Part shown: positions 16,750 to 26,683 of the stretch, in pieces
Numbering within the stretch: position 1 is the stretch's first letter
Layout: each line of letters starts with the position of its first letter
NCBI GenBank assembly: GCA_963810775.1
Contig: CAWEOT010000023.1
Coordinates: 1 to 64,000, forward strand
Source of the DNA: DATBVX01 sp963810775
Lineage (GTDB): Bacteria; Pseudomonadota; Gammaproteobacteria; Steroidobacterales; Steroidobacteraceae
Length of the DNA stretch: 64,000 nucleotides
Direction: 5' to 3'
Notes under the pieces: generated by a model
Told to the model about the DNA's origin: nothing
The model's input: only the letters and a program-made list of their open reading frames with translations
The model's database searches: none
Position numbers and translations under genes: made by a program

Positions 16750-19701
16750 ATGAAATGGGGCAGCCGCGAAGCAGAGCGGCTTAAGAACGCAGCACTGAAG
16801 AACGCTGAGAGCGTTCTCATTGCGCGGCGCCGTGCCGAACGTGAGCTCCTCGCCGCCAAGGAGGCACTCGAATACAAGACCCGGGAGCTCGAGAAAAGCG
16901 AGGAACGATACCGAGCCGCGTTCGGTCAGGTCGCGGTCGGGATCGGTGTTTGCGATCTGGAGCATCGCTTTGTCGAAGTGAACCAGAGGTTCTGCGACAT
17001 TCTCGGCTATTCACCCGATGAACTGCGCGCGCTGACCTTCACCGAGATCACTCATCCCGACGATGTTGCGCAGACCCAGGACCACGTTCGTCGTCTGCTG
17101 GCCGGGGAGATCCCGCACTACGTGCTGGAGAAGCGTTATCTGCGCAAGGACGGCAATGCGATCTGGAGCCGCACGACTGTCACGCTTCTCAGGAACACAA
17201 CTGGGGAGGCTGAAGCCTTCATCGGCGTCATCGAGGACATCGCTGCTCGCGTGCGGGCCGAGCAAGTAGCTCTTGCGGCCGCTGAGCGGTTGCAGCTCGC
17301 GTTCGCAGCCGGAGAACTCGGTGACTGGAGTTGGGACGCGAGCACGGATGTGCTGACACTCGGCCGTCGAGCCGCAGAAGTCTTCGGCGTGCCTCCATCC
17401 GCCCCAATCAGGTGGTCGGAGCTTCGAGATCGCCTGCCTCCGCAGGAGAGCGCACGCGACCGGGCCGGTGTCGAAACGGCGCTCGCGGATCGCGCGGACT
17501 ACAGGATCGAACTACGCTTCGATCATCCATCCGGGCAAGCGCGCAGCGTCGCATTACGCGGGCGCGGAATTTATGCCGAGGACGGTGCACCTGTCGGGAT
17601 GACGGGTGTGGTGCAGGACATCACCGAGCGTATCCAGGCGGAGGAGGTCCGGGACCGTCTGAGTGCTCTGGTTACATCATCCGAAGATGCCATCATCAGT
17701 AAGACGCTCGATGGAATCATTACCACCTGGAATGGTGCGGCGGAGCGCATGTTCGGCTATACGGCACAGGAAATGATCGGCAAACCTGTCGCGCTGTTGA
17801 TCCCGCCGGATCAGCGTGATGAGGAACCGATGATTCTCCAGCGCCTCAGGCGCGGTGAGGGGATTGAGCACTACGAAACCGTGCGCATGAGGAAGGACGG
17901 CACACTGCTCGATGTCTCACTGAGTGTGTCGCCGATCGTCACTCCGACAGGCACCATCGTGGGCGCGTCGAAGATCGCGCGCGACATCACGCTGCAGCGG
18001 CAGACTGAGGAAGCGCTGCGCGAAGAGACGCGCATGCTGGAGCTGCTGAACGTTACCGGCCAATCGATCGCCGCGCAGCTCGACCTGGAAGGCCTGGTGC
18101 AAACCGTAACGGACGCCGCGACGGCCCTGAGCGGGGCCAGGTTCGGGGCGTTCTTCTACAACGTCACCAATCCACAGAGTGAGTCGTTCCCGCTCTTCGC
18201 GGTGTCGGGTGCGCCGCGCGAGGTATTTGAACGATTAGGCTTGCCGCGCAACACGTCCGACTTCGAGGCGACTTTCCGCGGCGAAGAGGTGGTGCGTTGC
18301 GCCGATATCACCAAGGATCCGCGCTACGGCACCATGTCACCGCACCACGGAATGTCGGAAGAGCCTCTCCCGGTCCGCAGCTATCTTGCAGTTCCGGTGA
18401 TGTCGCGCACCGAGGAGGTCATCGGGGGACTTTTCTTCGGTCATCCCGAGCCCGACGTTTTCACGGAACGGTCTGAGCGCCTGGTGCTGGCGGTGGCCGC
18501 ACAAGCTGCGGTGGCAATCGACAACGCGCGCCTCTACGAAGCTGCACAGACGGAAATCCGCCATCGCGAACGGGCGGAAGCGGCGCTGCGTGAGACCGAT
18601 CGGCGCAAGGATGAATTTCTCGCGACGCTCGCGCACGAGCTGCGCAATCCCCTTGCTCCCATACGACAGGCGGCACTCATTTCCAAGTCGCCGGCGGCAA
18701 CCGAGGCGCAGAAGCGCTGGAGCCACGAAGTCATCAATCGCCAGGTTCGGCAGATGGCGCTGTTGCTCGACGATCTGCTCGATATCTCGCGCATCACGCG
18801 GGGCACACTGGAGTTGCGCACCGAGATGACAGATCTCGCCACTGTCGTCGGCGCTGCGGTGGAGACCGCACGTCCCGCAATCGATGCGAAGCGCCACGTA
18901 CTGTCGGTCGACCTGCCATCTGAGCGCGTACTGTTTGCGGCCGATTCGCTGCGCGTGGCCCAGGTGCTCTCGAACCTCTTGACGAATGCGGCCAAGTACA
19001 CCGATCCCGGAGGGCAAATACGGCTGCGTGCGGCGTGCGAAGCGGGCACGGTGACGCTCAGCGTAGCGGACAGCGGCATTGGAATTCCCGCCGACGCGCT
19101 GGCGGAAGTCTTCGCAATGTTTTCGCAGGTCAAGTCGGGCCATGATCGCTCCGAGGGCGGCCTCGGGATTGGGCTCGCTTTGTCCAAGGGGTTGGTCGCG
19201 CTTCATGGCGGCACGATCGAAGTGAAAAGCGCCGGCGTGGGGCAGGGGAGCGAGTTCATCGTGCGCATTCCAATGCGCAACCTCGCCGCATCGCCACGCG
19301 TCGGCCCGGATCAGCCGGAGGTCAAACCCTCCGTCAGGCGACGAATACTGATCGCCGACGACAATCGGGCAGCAGCAGAAAGTCTCGCGATGCTGCTACA
19401 AATGGAAGGTCACGACGTCCAGGTCACCTACGATGGGCAGCAGGCGCTCGATACTTTCTCTGCCATGCAGCCCGAGATTGCGCTTCTGGACATTGGAATG
19501 CCCAAGGTCAACGGCTACGACGTTGCGCGCCAGATGCGACGCACGGCAAATGGTCGCGCTGTGACGCTCATTGCCGTTACCGGCTGGGGACAGGACAGCG
19601 ACCGCGCGAAAGCTACTGCGGCAGGTTTCGACTATCACTTCACCAAGCCGGTTGAGCTCGATCGGCTGACTGAACTGTTGCGCTCCCCGCAAGAGCGCTG
19701 A
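16750..19701 (+). CDS. Soluble PAS/GAF hybrid sensor histidine kinase
   Basis: 983 aa, no membrane segment, so a cytoplasmic sensor. Domain order: coiled coil (~10-50), PAS (~52-175), PAS (~180-295), PAS (~300-420, SEDAIISKTLDGIITTWNGA), GAF (~440-600), HisKA with phosphoacceptor in LAHELRNPLAPI (~625), HATPase with N-box LLTNAAKY and G-boxes ADSGIGIP and GGLGIGLAL, then a receiver domain with DDN, phosphoacceptor LLDIGMPK and Lys in FTKPVEL. It starts 9 bp after the broken MetE-like gene. The ligand is unknown; a response-regulator or phosphotransfer partner is not in view. Confidence 0.93.
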   Translation: MKWGSREAERLKNAALKNAESVLIARRRAERELLAAKEALEYKTRELEKSEERYRAAFGQVAVGIGVCDLEHRFVEVNQRFCDILGYSPDELRALTFTEITHPDDVAQTQDHVRRLLAGEIPHYVLEKRYLRKDGNAIWSRTTVTLLRNTTGEAEAFIGVIEDIAARVRAEQVALAAAERLQLAFAAGELGDWSWDASTDVLTLGRRAAEVFGVPPSAPIRWSELRDRLPPQESARDRAGVETALADRADYRIELRFDHPSGQARSVALRGRGIYAEDGAPVGMTGVVQDITERIQAEEVRDRLSALVTSSEDAIISKTLDGIITTWNGAAERMFGYTAQEMIGKPVALLIPPDQRDEEPMILQRLRRGEGIEHYETVRMRKDGTLLDVSLSVSPIVTPTGTIVGASKIARDITLQRQTEEALREETRMLELLNVTGQSIAAQLDLEGLVQTVTDAATALSGARFGAFFYNVTNPQSESFPLFAVSGAPREVFERLGLPRNTSDFEATFRGEEVVRCADITKDPRYGTMSPHHGMSEEPLPVRSYLAVPVMSRTEEVIGGLFFGHPEPDVFTERSERLVLAVAAQAAVAIDNARLYEAAQTEIRHRERAEAALRETDRRKDEFLATLAHELRNPLAPIRQAALISKSPAATEAQKRWSHEVINRQVRQMALLLDDLLDISRITRGTLELRTEMTDLATVVGAAVETARPAIDAKRHVLSVDLPSERVLFAADSLRVAQVLSNLLTNAAKYTDPGGQIRLRAACEAGTVTLSVADSGIGIPADALAEVFAMFSQVKSGHDRSEGGLGIGLALSKGLVALHGGTIEVKSAGVGQGSEFIVRIPMRNLAASPRVGPDQPEVKPSVRRRILIADDNRAAAESLAMLLQMEGHDVQVTYDGQQALDTFSAMQPEIALLDIGMPKVNGYDVARQMRRTANGRAVTLIAVTGWGQDSDRAKATAAGFDYHFTKPVELDRLTELLRSPQER

Positions 19702-19710
19702 CGGGTGAGT

Positions 19711-19743
19711 CAACGGCGCACGAGCAAGGCTCGCGCGCCGTTG
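19711..19743. terminator. Bidirectional hairpin between convergent genes
   Basis: CAACGGCGC pairs with GCGCCGTTG, and the stem continues inward (CGAGC/GCTCG) after one mismatch, leaving a three-base AAG loop. It sits 10 bases after the kinase stop and 8 bases from the end of the convergent PRC-barrel gene. Confidence 0.65.
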
Positions 19744-19750
19744 CGATGCT

Positions 19751-20152
19751 TCACTCCCAGTAGGGCTGGGCGCCGTAGTACCGGTGCACCGTGGTCGCCC
19801 ACTCCGTGTCGGCCATCGATGGCCAACGGTCCTTGTCGAAACCCGGCGCGTCCTTCAGCCGGTCCTTGTCGACCTGAAGCAGGAAGCATTTATTGTCGGT
19901 ATCGAGTGTCAAGGCGCTCCATGGCACGGCAAACAGTTTGTCACCGGCGCCGAGAAAGCCGCCGAACGACAGGACTGCATACGCGACCCGCCCGCTCGGT
20001 ACATCGAGCATGATGGCCTTGATGTCCCCCAGGTTTTCCCCGCGGGTGTTCACGACGTCGTTGCCCGTCAGTGTCGATGCTGCCATCAGTTCTGGGCCTG
20101 GACCCTTGCCGGGCTTGGTGCCGATGATCTTTTCGTTGGGTGTGGTGCTCAT
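19751..20152 (-). CDS. PRC-barrel domain protein
   Basis: 133 aa from ATG 20152; the much longer upstream frame has no supporting signal. One PRC barrel: ELMAASTLTGNDVVNTRGEN, LGDIKAIMLDVPSGRVAYAV, GAGDKLFAVPWSALTL. The tail carries DKDRLKDAPGFDKDRWP and HRYYGAQPYW, a layout common in stress-associated PRC-barrel proteins near surface or photosynthetic complexes. No catalytic residues; function unknown. Confidence 0.85.
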   Translation of the reverse strand: MSTTPNEKIIGTKPGKGPGPELMAASTLTGNDVVNTRGENLGDIKAIMLDVPSGRVAYAVLSFGGFLGAGDKLFAVPWSALTLDTDNKCFLLQVDKDRLKDAPGFDKDRWPSMADTEWATTVHRYYGAQPYWE

Positions 20153-20381
20153 CTGTGTATCCTCGAGTTGAAAAAAACGTCGCTCGCTTGTAAGTAGGAG
20201 CGACCAAAATGACTTCGCTGACGGTGCATCCTGGGCCGGTTGAACAGTGGAAGTGATCGTCGCTAGTCTCATTGCAGGCGAGCGACTAAGCTGCAATCCA
20301 TGTGCCAGCGCTTCCCGACGCTGTCGGACGCTCGCTGGCACGAAAAATGAACGTCAATCGCTGACACCAAAGAGAGGATCA

Positions 20382-20585
20382 ATGGCCACCAAACTGGAGA
20401 AGACGCTTAAGCGTGAGCTCGAGATCGATGGGCAGTTCTATATGGTCGCGATCTCGCCCGAGGGACTGAAAGTGACCGTCAAGGGGCGACGCAACGGGAT
20501 CGAGCTGGCGTGGAAGGACATCGTCAGCGGGCAGGCGGCACTGACGACTGCGCTGAATGCGTCGCTCGATCAGGCCGAATCCTGA
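20382..20585 (+). CDS. Small basic/amphipathic protein, unknown
   Basis: 67 aa from ATG 20382 with AGAGAGGA upstream. Reads MATKLEKTLKRELEIDGQ, then YMVAISPEGLKVTVKGRRNG, then an Ala-rich end. The β-hairpin with Lys/Arg resembles small nucleic-acid- or membrane-associated proteins, but I do not recognise a family. Bases 20153-20381 upstream hold only the shared promoter region with the divergent PRC-barrel gene. Confidence 0.6.
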   Translation: MATKLEKTLKRELEIDGQFYMVAISPEGLKVTVKGRRNGIELAWKDIVSGQAALTTALNASLDQAES

Positions 20586-20744
20586 GAACTGCAAGACTTG
20601 CACAAACCCACGAGCCGAGCGTCAAACGCCAAGAGGTCAGCGGGTCGCAGCGGATCCGACGGGCGGGTGACGTTTCGGTCTCGAGTGGGCTGATCTCGCG
20701 CCGGCTGTGATGCTGCACTTGCAGGTGGCGCGCGCAGCAGTTCA

Positions 20745-20759
20745 GGGCGCCGTGCGCCC
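20745..20759. terminator. Short hairpin at the end of the aldo/keto reductase gene
   Basis: GGGCGC-CGT-GCGCCC, six base pairs, directly after the minus-strand stop codon. No T-run; weak support. Confidence 0.3.
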
Positions 20760-20760
20760 G

Positions 20761-21750
20761 CTATCGATCGAGCATCCTCATCCCGACATCGCTGTACCGC
20801 TCGCCGCTGACCGCCCCTCGTGCAAAGTGCTTCTCGAGGAACTCTAAGTCCTGCTGGCTCAACTCGATTGATGCGGCGGCGAGGTTCTCCTGGAGATAAC
20901 GGCGACGCTTGGTGCCAGGGATGGGCACGATGTCACTCCCCTGATGCAGCAACCACGCGAGGGCGAGTTGCACCGGGGAATGACCGGCTCGAGCGCCCAG
21001 TTCCTTTAGCTTGTCGACCAACGCCATGTTGCGATCGTAATTTTCACCACTGAAGCGCGGTTGGCCGCTGCGACCGTCGTTCTCTGCACTGTATTCCTCG
21101 GCCCGCTTCACCGTACCGGTGAGAAAGCCGCGACCGATCGGTGAATAGGGCACGAAGCCGATACCTAGCTCGCGGCACGTCGCCAGTACCTCAGTTTCCA
21201 CGCCACGTTCCCAGAGCGAATATTCGGACTGCAGCGCGGAGATCGGATGCACCGCATGCGCGCGGCGCAGCGTTCGCGGGCTGGCTTCTGACAGACCCAG
21301 GTAGCGCACTTTGCCCGCAGTGACCAGCGCGGCCATTGCGCCCACGACCTCTTCGATCGGGACCTGCGGATCGACGCGATGCTGATAGAGCAGATCCACG
21401 TAATCGGTCTGCAGGCGGTCAAGCGAGCCATCCACCGCCGCCTTGATGTGCTCGGGGCGACTGTTGGCCCCGCTGATCTTCCCGCCGCTTTCAATGTTGA
21501 ACCCGAACTTGGTCGCGATGATCACCTGTTCGCGTCGATCGTGAAACACGCGGCCCAACAGGCGCTCATTCTCGAACGGCCCGTAAACCTCGGCGGTATC
21601 AAAGAAGTTCACCCCGGCGTCGAGCGCGGCAAGAAGCGTCGCCGTCGACTCCGCGTCGTCGCGGGTTCCGTACACCCAGCTCATGCCCATGCACCCGAGG
21701 CCGAGTGCCGAAACCTCGAGTCCCTGTCTGCCTAGCTTGCGACGTTGCAT
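20761..21750 (-). CDS. Aldo/keto reductase
   Basis: 329 aa, the usual AKR length. It begins MQRRKLGRQGLEVSALGLGCMGMS. The catalytic tetrad is visible: Asp in DAGVNFFDTAEVYG with Tyr five residues on, Lys in VIIATKFG, and His in DLLYQHRVD. NADPH contacts include PLARK-equivalent PIPGTKRRRYLQEN. It resembles the AKR13/YakC group that reduces small aldehydes and ketones. It diverges from the MFS gene across 140 bp, which should hold both promoters. Confidence 0.92.
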   Translation of the reverse strand: MQRRKLGRQGLEVSALGLGCMGMSWVYGTRDDAESTATLLAALDAGVNFFDTAEVYGPFENERLLGRVFHDRREQVIIATKFGFNIESGGKISGANSRPEHIKAAVDGSLDRLQTDYVDLLYQHRVDPQVPIEEVVGAMAALVTAGKVRYLGLSEASPRTLRRAHAVHPISALQSEYSLWERGVETEVLATCRELGIGFVPYSPIGRGFLTGTVKRAEEYSAENDGRSGQPRFSGENYDRNMALVDKLKELGARAGHSPVQLALAWLLHQGSDIVPIPGTKRRRYLQENLAAASIELSQQDLEFLEKHFARGAVSGERYSDVGMRMLDR

Positions 21751-21890
21751 GTTCCGGGTAATCCTTCAGCATCCATATACGTAGGGTGGGGTCGGGGCGC
21801 TATCGTCCCGGTCCAACATAGCCACCGTGGACCGCACGGGCAACCCAAAGTTGCTTGGGACATTGGTGAGGCCGCAGCATCGAGAGCAAC

Positions 21891-23168
21891 TTGAGCACAA
21901 ATACACAGTTCTACGGTTGGAAACTCCTGGGCGTGTTCTGGTTGATGGTGTTCCTCAACCTGGGCTTCCCGGTCTATGGCTCGGCGGTCATTAACGCGGC
22001 AATGGCCGGTGCGTTGCATTTCGATCGCAAGACCCTGGGGCTCGTGTTCTCCGTCTACATGATCATGTCCGGGCTGCCTGGGCCGCTGGTGGCGATCAGC
22101 GTCAACCGGCTCGGGGTGCGCCGCACTCTCGTCATCGGCAGTGCTTTCGTGATCGCAGGCGCAGTGCTCATGGCCACTGTGGTGAGCACGGGCCTGCAGG
22201 CGGCTCTGGCGTTCGGCGTGCTGGTGGGCACCGGAGTCGCGACCGGCGCGGCACTCGCTTCGCAAGCAGGTGTCGCCAAATGGTTCGTGCGCCGCAGGGC
22301 CCTGGCGCTTTCGATCATGTACTCCGCCGGAGCCATTGGCGGCTTCGTGTCGGCGCCGCTACTCAATCGCGTCATCAATGTCGCGGACGGCAACTGGCGG
22401 ATGGCCTGGTGGTTGGTGGCGGCCCTGTCCACCTGCGCGGCGATCATCGCTGCACTGTTCGTGAAGGAGCAGCCGTCGGATCTCGGTCAGCTGCCCGATG
22501 GTGGCGCTGCGACTGGGCCGGCGCGCGCACGGCCCGCGCCATCGTTCATCACCACTGAGCAATGGACTTATCGCGAAGCCTTGATGACCCCGGCGTACTG
22601 GCTGATGGTCTTCTCGCTGGTCGGCGGCAGTTGCGGCTACACCCTCTATCTCGCCCACGGCGTCGTGCATCTTGCGGATCTCGGCCACAGTCGCGCGGAT
22701 GGTGCGTGGGCCGTCGGCATCCTGGCGGTCACCGGACTCGGCGCCAAGGCGATCGTTGCCCTGTTGGGAGACCGGATCGACCCGCGCTACCTCTGGGCGG
22801 TATTCACGGCATTCTTCGCCGCGGGACTGTATCTCGTGATCGACGCGCGCAGTGAAGCGCAGGTGCTGGCTTTCGCCATTTGTCTCGGCATCGGGTTCGG
22901 TGGCGGTGTCGTGTGCCTCATGGCCGTGCTCAGCAACTACTACGGCGTCAAGGTGTTCGCATCACTGGCCGGCCTCGCCGTGGCGATTCAGACTGTTTCG
23001 AGCGCCTTCGCGCCGTACATCGCGGGTGAGCTGTACGACAGTGGCCGTGGTTACAGCGGCTCGTTCATGACCTTTTCAGCCTGGTGTGTGGTCGGCGCCA
23101 TCGTGCTGTTCGCCGTGCCGCCGCCGACGCGCGGGTTGCGCCGGGTCACCGCTGCAGAGACCCCATGA
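21891..23168 (+). CDS. MFS transporter
   Basis: 425 aa from TTG 21891. Twelve predicted membrane helices in two halves, with the MFS loop-2/3 motif partly kept (VNRLGVRRTLVIG) and a long cytoplasmic loop near residues 195-225. It resembles the oxalate/formate-antiporter and monocarboxylate branch, which takes up small organic or aromatic acids. It overlaps the CoA ligase gene by 4 bp (ATGA), so uptake and CoA activation of the same compound is a reasonable inference. Confidence 0.88.
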   Translation: MSTNTQFYGWKLLGVFWLMVFLNLGFPVYGSAVINAAMAGALHFDRKTLGLVFSVYMIMSGLPGPLVAISVNRLGVRRTLVIGSAFVIAGAVLMATVVSTGLQAALAFGVLVGTGVATGAALASQAGVAKWFVRRRALALSIMYSAGAIGGFVSAPLLNRVINVADGNWRMAWWLVAALSTCAAIIAALFVKEQPSDLGQLPDGGAATGPARARPAPSFITTEQWTYREALMTPAYWLMVFSLVGGSCGYTLYLAHGVVHLADLGHSRADGAWAVGILAVTGLGAKAIVALLGDRIDPRYLWAVFTAFFAAGLYLVIDARSEAQVLAFAICLGIGFGGGVVCLMAVLSNYYGVKVFASLAGLAVAIQTVSSAFAPYIAGELYDSGRGYSGSFMTFSAWCVVGAIVLFAVPPPTRGLRRVTAAETP

Positions 23169-25168
23169 GCGGACCGGTTCGCGAAAGCGATCTGCTCTGG
23201 ACGCCGGGTCCGGAGCGCATCGAGAAGGCGCTCCTGACGCGATTTCGGCACTGGCTCGAGAAGGAACACGGTCGCAAGTTCGCGAGTTACGAGGAACTGT
23301 GGCGCTGGTCGGTCACGGATCTCGAGGGGTTCTGGGGCGCGCTCTGGAGCTACTTCAAGCTCGAGTCTTCGCACCCCTACGAGCGTGTGCTGGCGAGTCG
23401 CAAGATGCCCGGCGCCGAATGGTTTCCCGGCGCACGCATCAACTTTGCGCAGCACATCCTGCGCAATGAGCGGCCGGGGGCAGAAGCGCTGCTGCATCTG
23501 AGCGAGCGATCGCCACTCACGGAACTCTCCTGGACCGAACTTGGCTCGAAGGTACGCGTTCTCGCCACCGAGCTGCGCCGGCGTGGCGTGCACCCCGGCG
23601 ATCGCGTCGCCGCGTACCTGCCGAATATTCCAGAGGCCGTGATCGCGATGCTCGCGACCACGAGCATTGGCGCGATCTGGTCGAGCTGTGGTCCGGATTT
23701 TGGTCCGCGCGGAGTGCTGGACCGATTCACGCAACTCGCGCCGAAGGTGCTGTTCTGCGTCGATGGCTACCAGTATGCCGGCAAGCCGTTCGATCGCCGG
23801 CCCGATGTGCGGGAGTTCCTGCGGCAGCTGAAATCGATCGAGCACGTGGTGTACCTGCCGTATCTCGATCGCGAGGATCGCACGCCACTCTCTGCGAACA
23901 CACTCTTCTGGAATGATCTGCTCGACAAACCGCCGGTTGCGGCGGCGGATTTCAAGTTCGAGCAGGTACCCTTCAAATATCCGCTCTGGATCCTGTTCTC
24001 CTCCGGCACAACAGGACTCCCGAAGGCGATCGTGCACGGTCATGGTGGCATGCTGATCGAGCAGCTCAAGGCGCTGCATTTTCACATGGACCTGCATGCG
24101 CGCGAGCGCATGTTCTTCTACACCAGCACTGGCTGGATGATGTGGAACTACGTGGCCAGCTCGCTCCTCAACGACGTGGTGCCGGTGCTGTATGACGGCA
24201 ATCCAGCGTGGCCGCAGCCCGACCTGTTGTGGAAGATGGTGGAAGACTCGGGCACGAGCCTGTTCGGCGCGAGTCCGACCTACCAGGCCATCATGGAGAA
24301 GTCCGGCATCGTTCCGAAGGATCGTTTCGATTTCTCGAAGCTGAAAACGATCCTGCTCGCGGGATCGCCGGTGACACCGGAATGCCAGAACTGGTTTTTC
24401 GAGAACGTGAAGAAGGACTGCTGGGTGCAGGGTGGAAGCGGCGGCACTGATGTCTGCACCGGAATGGTCGGAGGCGTGGTGACGTTACCGCTGTACGCGG
24501 GTGAGATTCAGGCGCGCTGCCTTGGCGTGTCGGCATATGCGTTCAATGAGCGCGGCGAAAGCGTGGTCGATGAAGTCGGCGAGCTGGTCATCACCGAACC
24601 GATGCCTTCGATGCCGGTGGCGTTCTGGAACGACGAGGGCAGCAAGCGCTACCTCGAATCCTATTTCCAGGAGTTTCCTGGCGTCTGGCGGCACGGTGAT
24701 TTTTTCCGGATCAACAAGCGCGGCGGCTGCTTTGTGCTGGGCCGGTCCGATGCGACGCTCAACCGCCACGGGGTGCGCATCGGCACCGCGGAAATCTATC
24801 GGTCGCTGGTTAATCTCCCGGGGGTCGAGGATGCCCTGATCGTCAATCTCGATCTGCCGGGCGGTAAGTTTTTCATGCCGCTGTTCGTGAAGCTCGCGGA
24901 CGGCATCCAGCTCGACGAGCGCCTGGCCGATGCGATCCGCGCCCGCCTGCGCAGCGAGTATTCGCCTCGCCACGTGCCCGACAAGATTTACCGGGTCGAT
25001 TTGATCCCGATGACCTTGACGGGAAAGAAGATGGAGGTTCCGATACGCCGCATCCTGATGGGTGTGCCGCTCGAGAAGGCGGCCAATCGCGACGCGGCAG
25101 CCAATCCGCAGGCGCTCGACTATTTCGTCCACTACGCGAAGACACAGAAAGACTACTCGCTACATTAA
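23165..25168 (+). CDS. Acetoacetate-CoA ligase family enzyme
   Basis: 667 aa, full length for acetoacetyl-CoA synthetases. N-terminal ACAS-type domain (FASYEELWRWSVTDLEGFW), AMP-binding P-loop SSGTTGLPKAIVHGHGG (~residue 278), YTSTGWMMWN, adenylate motif GGSGGTDVCTG, hinge Asp in WRHGDFF, and C-terminal catalytic Lys in LTGKKMEVPIRRI. The reaction is ATP-dependent CoA thioester formation of a β-keto acid. The neighbouring ALDH and LigL-like SDR make an aroylacetate (also a β-keto acid) a possible natural substrate; that is inference. Acetoacetate is the conservative call. Confidence 0.9.
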   Translation: MSGPVRESDLLWTPGPERIEKALLTRFRHWLEKEHGRKFASYEELWRWSVTDLEGFWGALWSYFKLESSHPYERVLASRKMPGAEWFPGARINFAQHILRNERPGAEALLHLSERSPLTELSWTELGSKVRVLATELRRRGVHPGDRVAAYLPNIPEAVIAMLATTSIGAIWSSCGPDFGPRGVLDRFTQLAPKVLFCVDGYQYAGKPFDRRPDVREFLRQLKSIEHVVYLPYLDREDRTPLSANTLFWNDLLDKPPVAAADFKFEQVPFKYPLWILFSSGTTGLPKAIVHGHGGMLIEQLKALHFHMDLHARERMFFYTSTGWMMWNYVASSLLNDVVPVLYDGNPAWPQPDLLWKMVEDSGTSLFGASPTYQAIMEKSGIVPKDRFDFSKLKTILLAGSPVTPECQNWFFENVKKDCWVQGGSGGTDVCTGMVGGVVTLPLYAGEIQARCLGVSAYAFNERGESVVDEVGELVITEPMPSMPVAFWNDEGSKRYLESYFQEFPGVWRHGDFFRINKRGGCFVLGRSDATLNRHGVRIGTAEIYRSLVNLPGVEDALIVNLDLPGGKFFMPLFVKLADGIQLDERLADAIRARLRSEYSPRHVPDKIYRVDLIPMTLTGKKMEVPIRRILMGVPLEKAANRDAAANPQALDYFVHYAKTQKDYSLH

Positions 25169-25214
25169 GGCGCCGGCCGGCCACGAGTGTGCTGCCCGAA
25201 GCCAGGAGACGACG

Positions 25215-26666
25215 ATGGAAGAAGTTCAACTGTTGATCGGCGATCGCGACGCCGCGGCGGCGAAAAACGCGACCTTCAATCGGCTCAACCCGGTCACCGG
25301 CGAAGTGGCCACGAAAGCGAGTGCCGCCTCGGTCGAGGACGCGCGCGCAGCAGCGGATGCTGCGGCCGCAGCGTTCCCCAAGTGGGCGGCGCTCGGCCCG
25401 AATGAGCGTCGCAAGCGGTTGTTGAAGGCTGCGGATCTGCTCGAGGCGCGAGCGCAGCAGTTCGCGACACTGGGTCTTGCCGAGATGGGGGCAACCCAGG
25501 GCTGGGGACACTTCAACGTACATTTCGCCGCCAACATCCTGCGCGAAGCGGCTGCGATGACCACACAGGTCACGGGCGAAGTCGTTCCCTCGGATGTGCC
25601 GGGGAGTCTCGCAATGGCGATCCGCCAGCCGGCAGGTGTCGTACTCGGCATCGCACCGTGGAATGCCGCGATCATTCTCGGCGTGCGCGCCATCGCCATG
25701 CCACTCGCGTGCGGCAACACGGTGATCCTGAAGGCATCGGAAGTCTGTCCCGCATCCCACCGCCTGATCGGTACGGTGATGAAGGAAGCGGGAATGGGCG
25801 AGGGCGTCGTGAACGTGATCACGCACGATCCGAAGGATGCCGAAGCGATCGCGGAGGCACTGATCTCACATCCAGCCGTACGACGCGTGAACTTCACCGG
25901 CTCCACGCGCGTGGGCAGGATCCTGGCGCAAATCGCCGCGAAGTATCTCAAGCCGATCCTGCTCGAGCTCGGCGGCAAGGCGCCCCTGGTGGTGCTCGAT
26001 GATGCGGACATCGATGCGGCAGTGAACGCAACTGTGTTTGGCGCGTACGCCAACTCGGGGCAGATCTGCATGTCGACCGAGCGCGTCATCGTGGACGAAA
26101 AGGTGGCCGACGAGTTTGCACAAAAACTCGCGAAACGAGTTTCCGGATTGCCGGTTGGCGATCCGAACAAGGGTGAAGTCGTCATCGGCTCGGTGGTGGG
26201 GAAGCCCACCGTGGAACGAGTGCAGCGCCTCGTCGCGGATGCGGTGTCCAAGGGTGCCAAGGTGCTGGTCGGCGGCGAGAGCAACGGCACGGTGATGCAA
26301 GGCATCGTCGTGGATCGTGTAACGCCGCAGATGCAGCTATTCCGCGAGGAGTCATTCGGCCCCCAGGTTTCCATCACGCGCGCAAAGTCCGTCGATGAAG
26401 CGGTGCAGCTCGCCAACGACACGGAATATGGGTTGTCGGCAGCCGTGTTCGGCAAGAATCTCGCGCGCGCGCTCGATGTGGCACGACGCATCGATTCGGG
26501 GATCTGTCATGTGAATGGACCGACCGTGCACGACGAGGCGCAGATGCCCTTCGGCGGCGTCAAGGGCTCGGGTTACGGTCGTTTCGGCGGCAAGGCCGCG
26601 ATCGACGAGTTCACCGAGCTGCGCTGGATCACGGTGCAGACCGGGCCGCGACACTACCCATTCTGA
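25215..26666 (+). CDS. Aldehyde dehydrogenase, vanillin/benzaldehyde dehydrogenase-like
   Basis: 483 aa; ATG 25215 has AGGAGA 8 bases before it. NAD(P)-dependent oxidation of an aldehyde to the acid. Catalytic Cys in NSGQICMSTERV, general base Glu in LELGGKAPLVV, cofactor loop FTGSTRVGR, and substrate-tunnel motif APWNAAIILGVRAIAMPLACGN. The last motif and the N-terminal layout match Vdh/LigV-type aromatic aldehyde dehydrogenases rather than betaine-aldehyde types. Its place between a CoA ligase and a LigD/LigL-like SDR fits aromatic catabolism. Confidence 0.87.
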   Translation: MEEVQLLIGDRDAAAAKNATFNRLNPVTGEVATKASAASVEDARAAADAAAAAFPKWAALGPNERRKRLLKAADLLEARAQQFATLGLAEMGATQGWGHFNVHFAANILREAAAMTTQVTGEVVPSDVPGSLAMAIRQPAGVVLGIAPWNAAIILGVRAIAMPLACGNTVILKASEVCPASHRLIGTVMKEAGMGEGVVNVITHDPKDAEAIAEALISHPAVRRVNFTGSTRVGRILAQIAAKYLKPILLELGGKAPLVVLDDADIDAAVNATVFGAYANSGQICMSTERVIVDEKVADEFAQKLAKRVSGLPVGDPNKGEVVIGSVVGKPTVERVQRLVADAVSKGAKVLVGGESNGTVMQGIVVDRVTPQMQLFREESFGPQVSITRAKSVDEAVQLANDTEYGLSAAVFGKNLARALDVARRIDSGICHVNGPTVHDEAQMPFGGVKGSGYGRFGGKAAIDEFTELRWITVQTGPRHYPF

Positions 26667-26683
26667 GGACGACCCAGGAGTAC

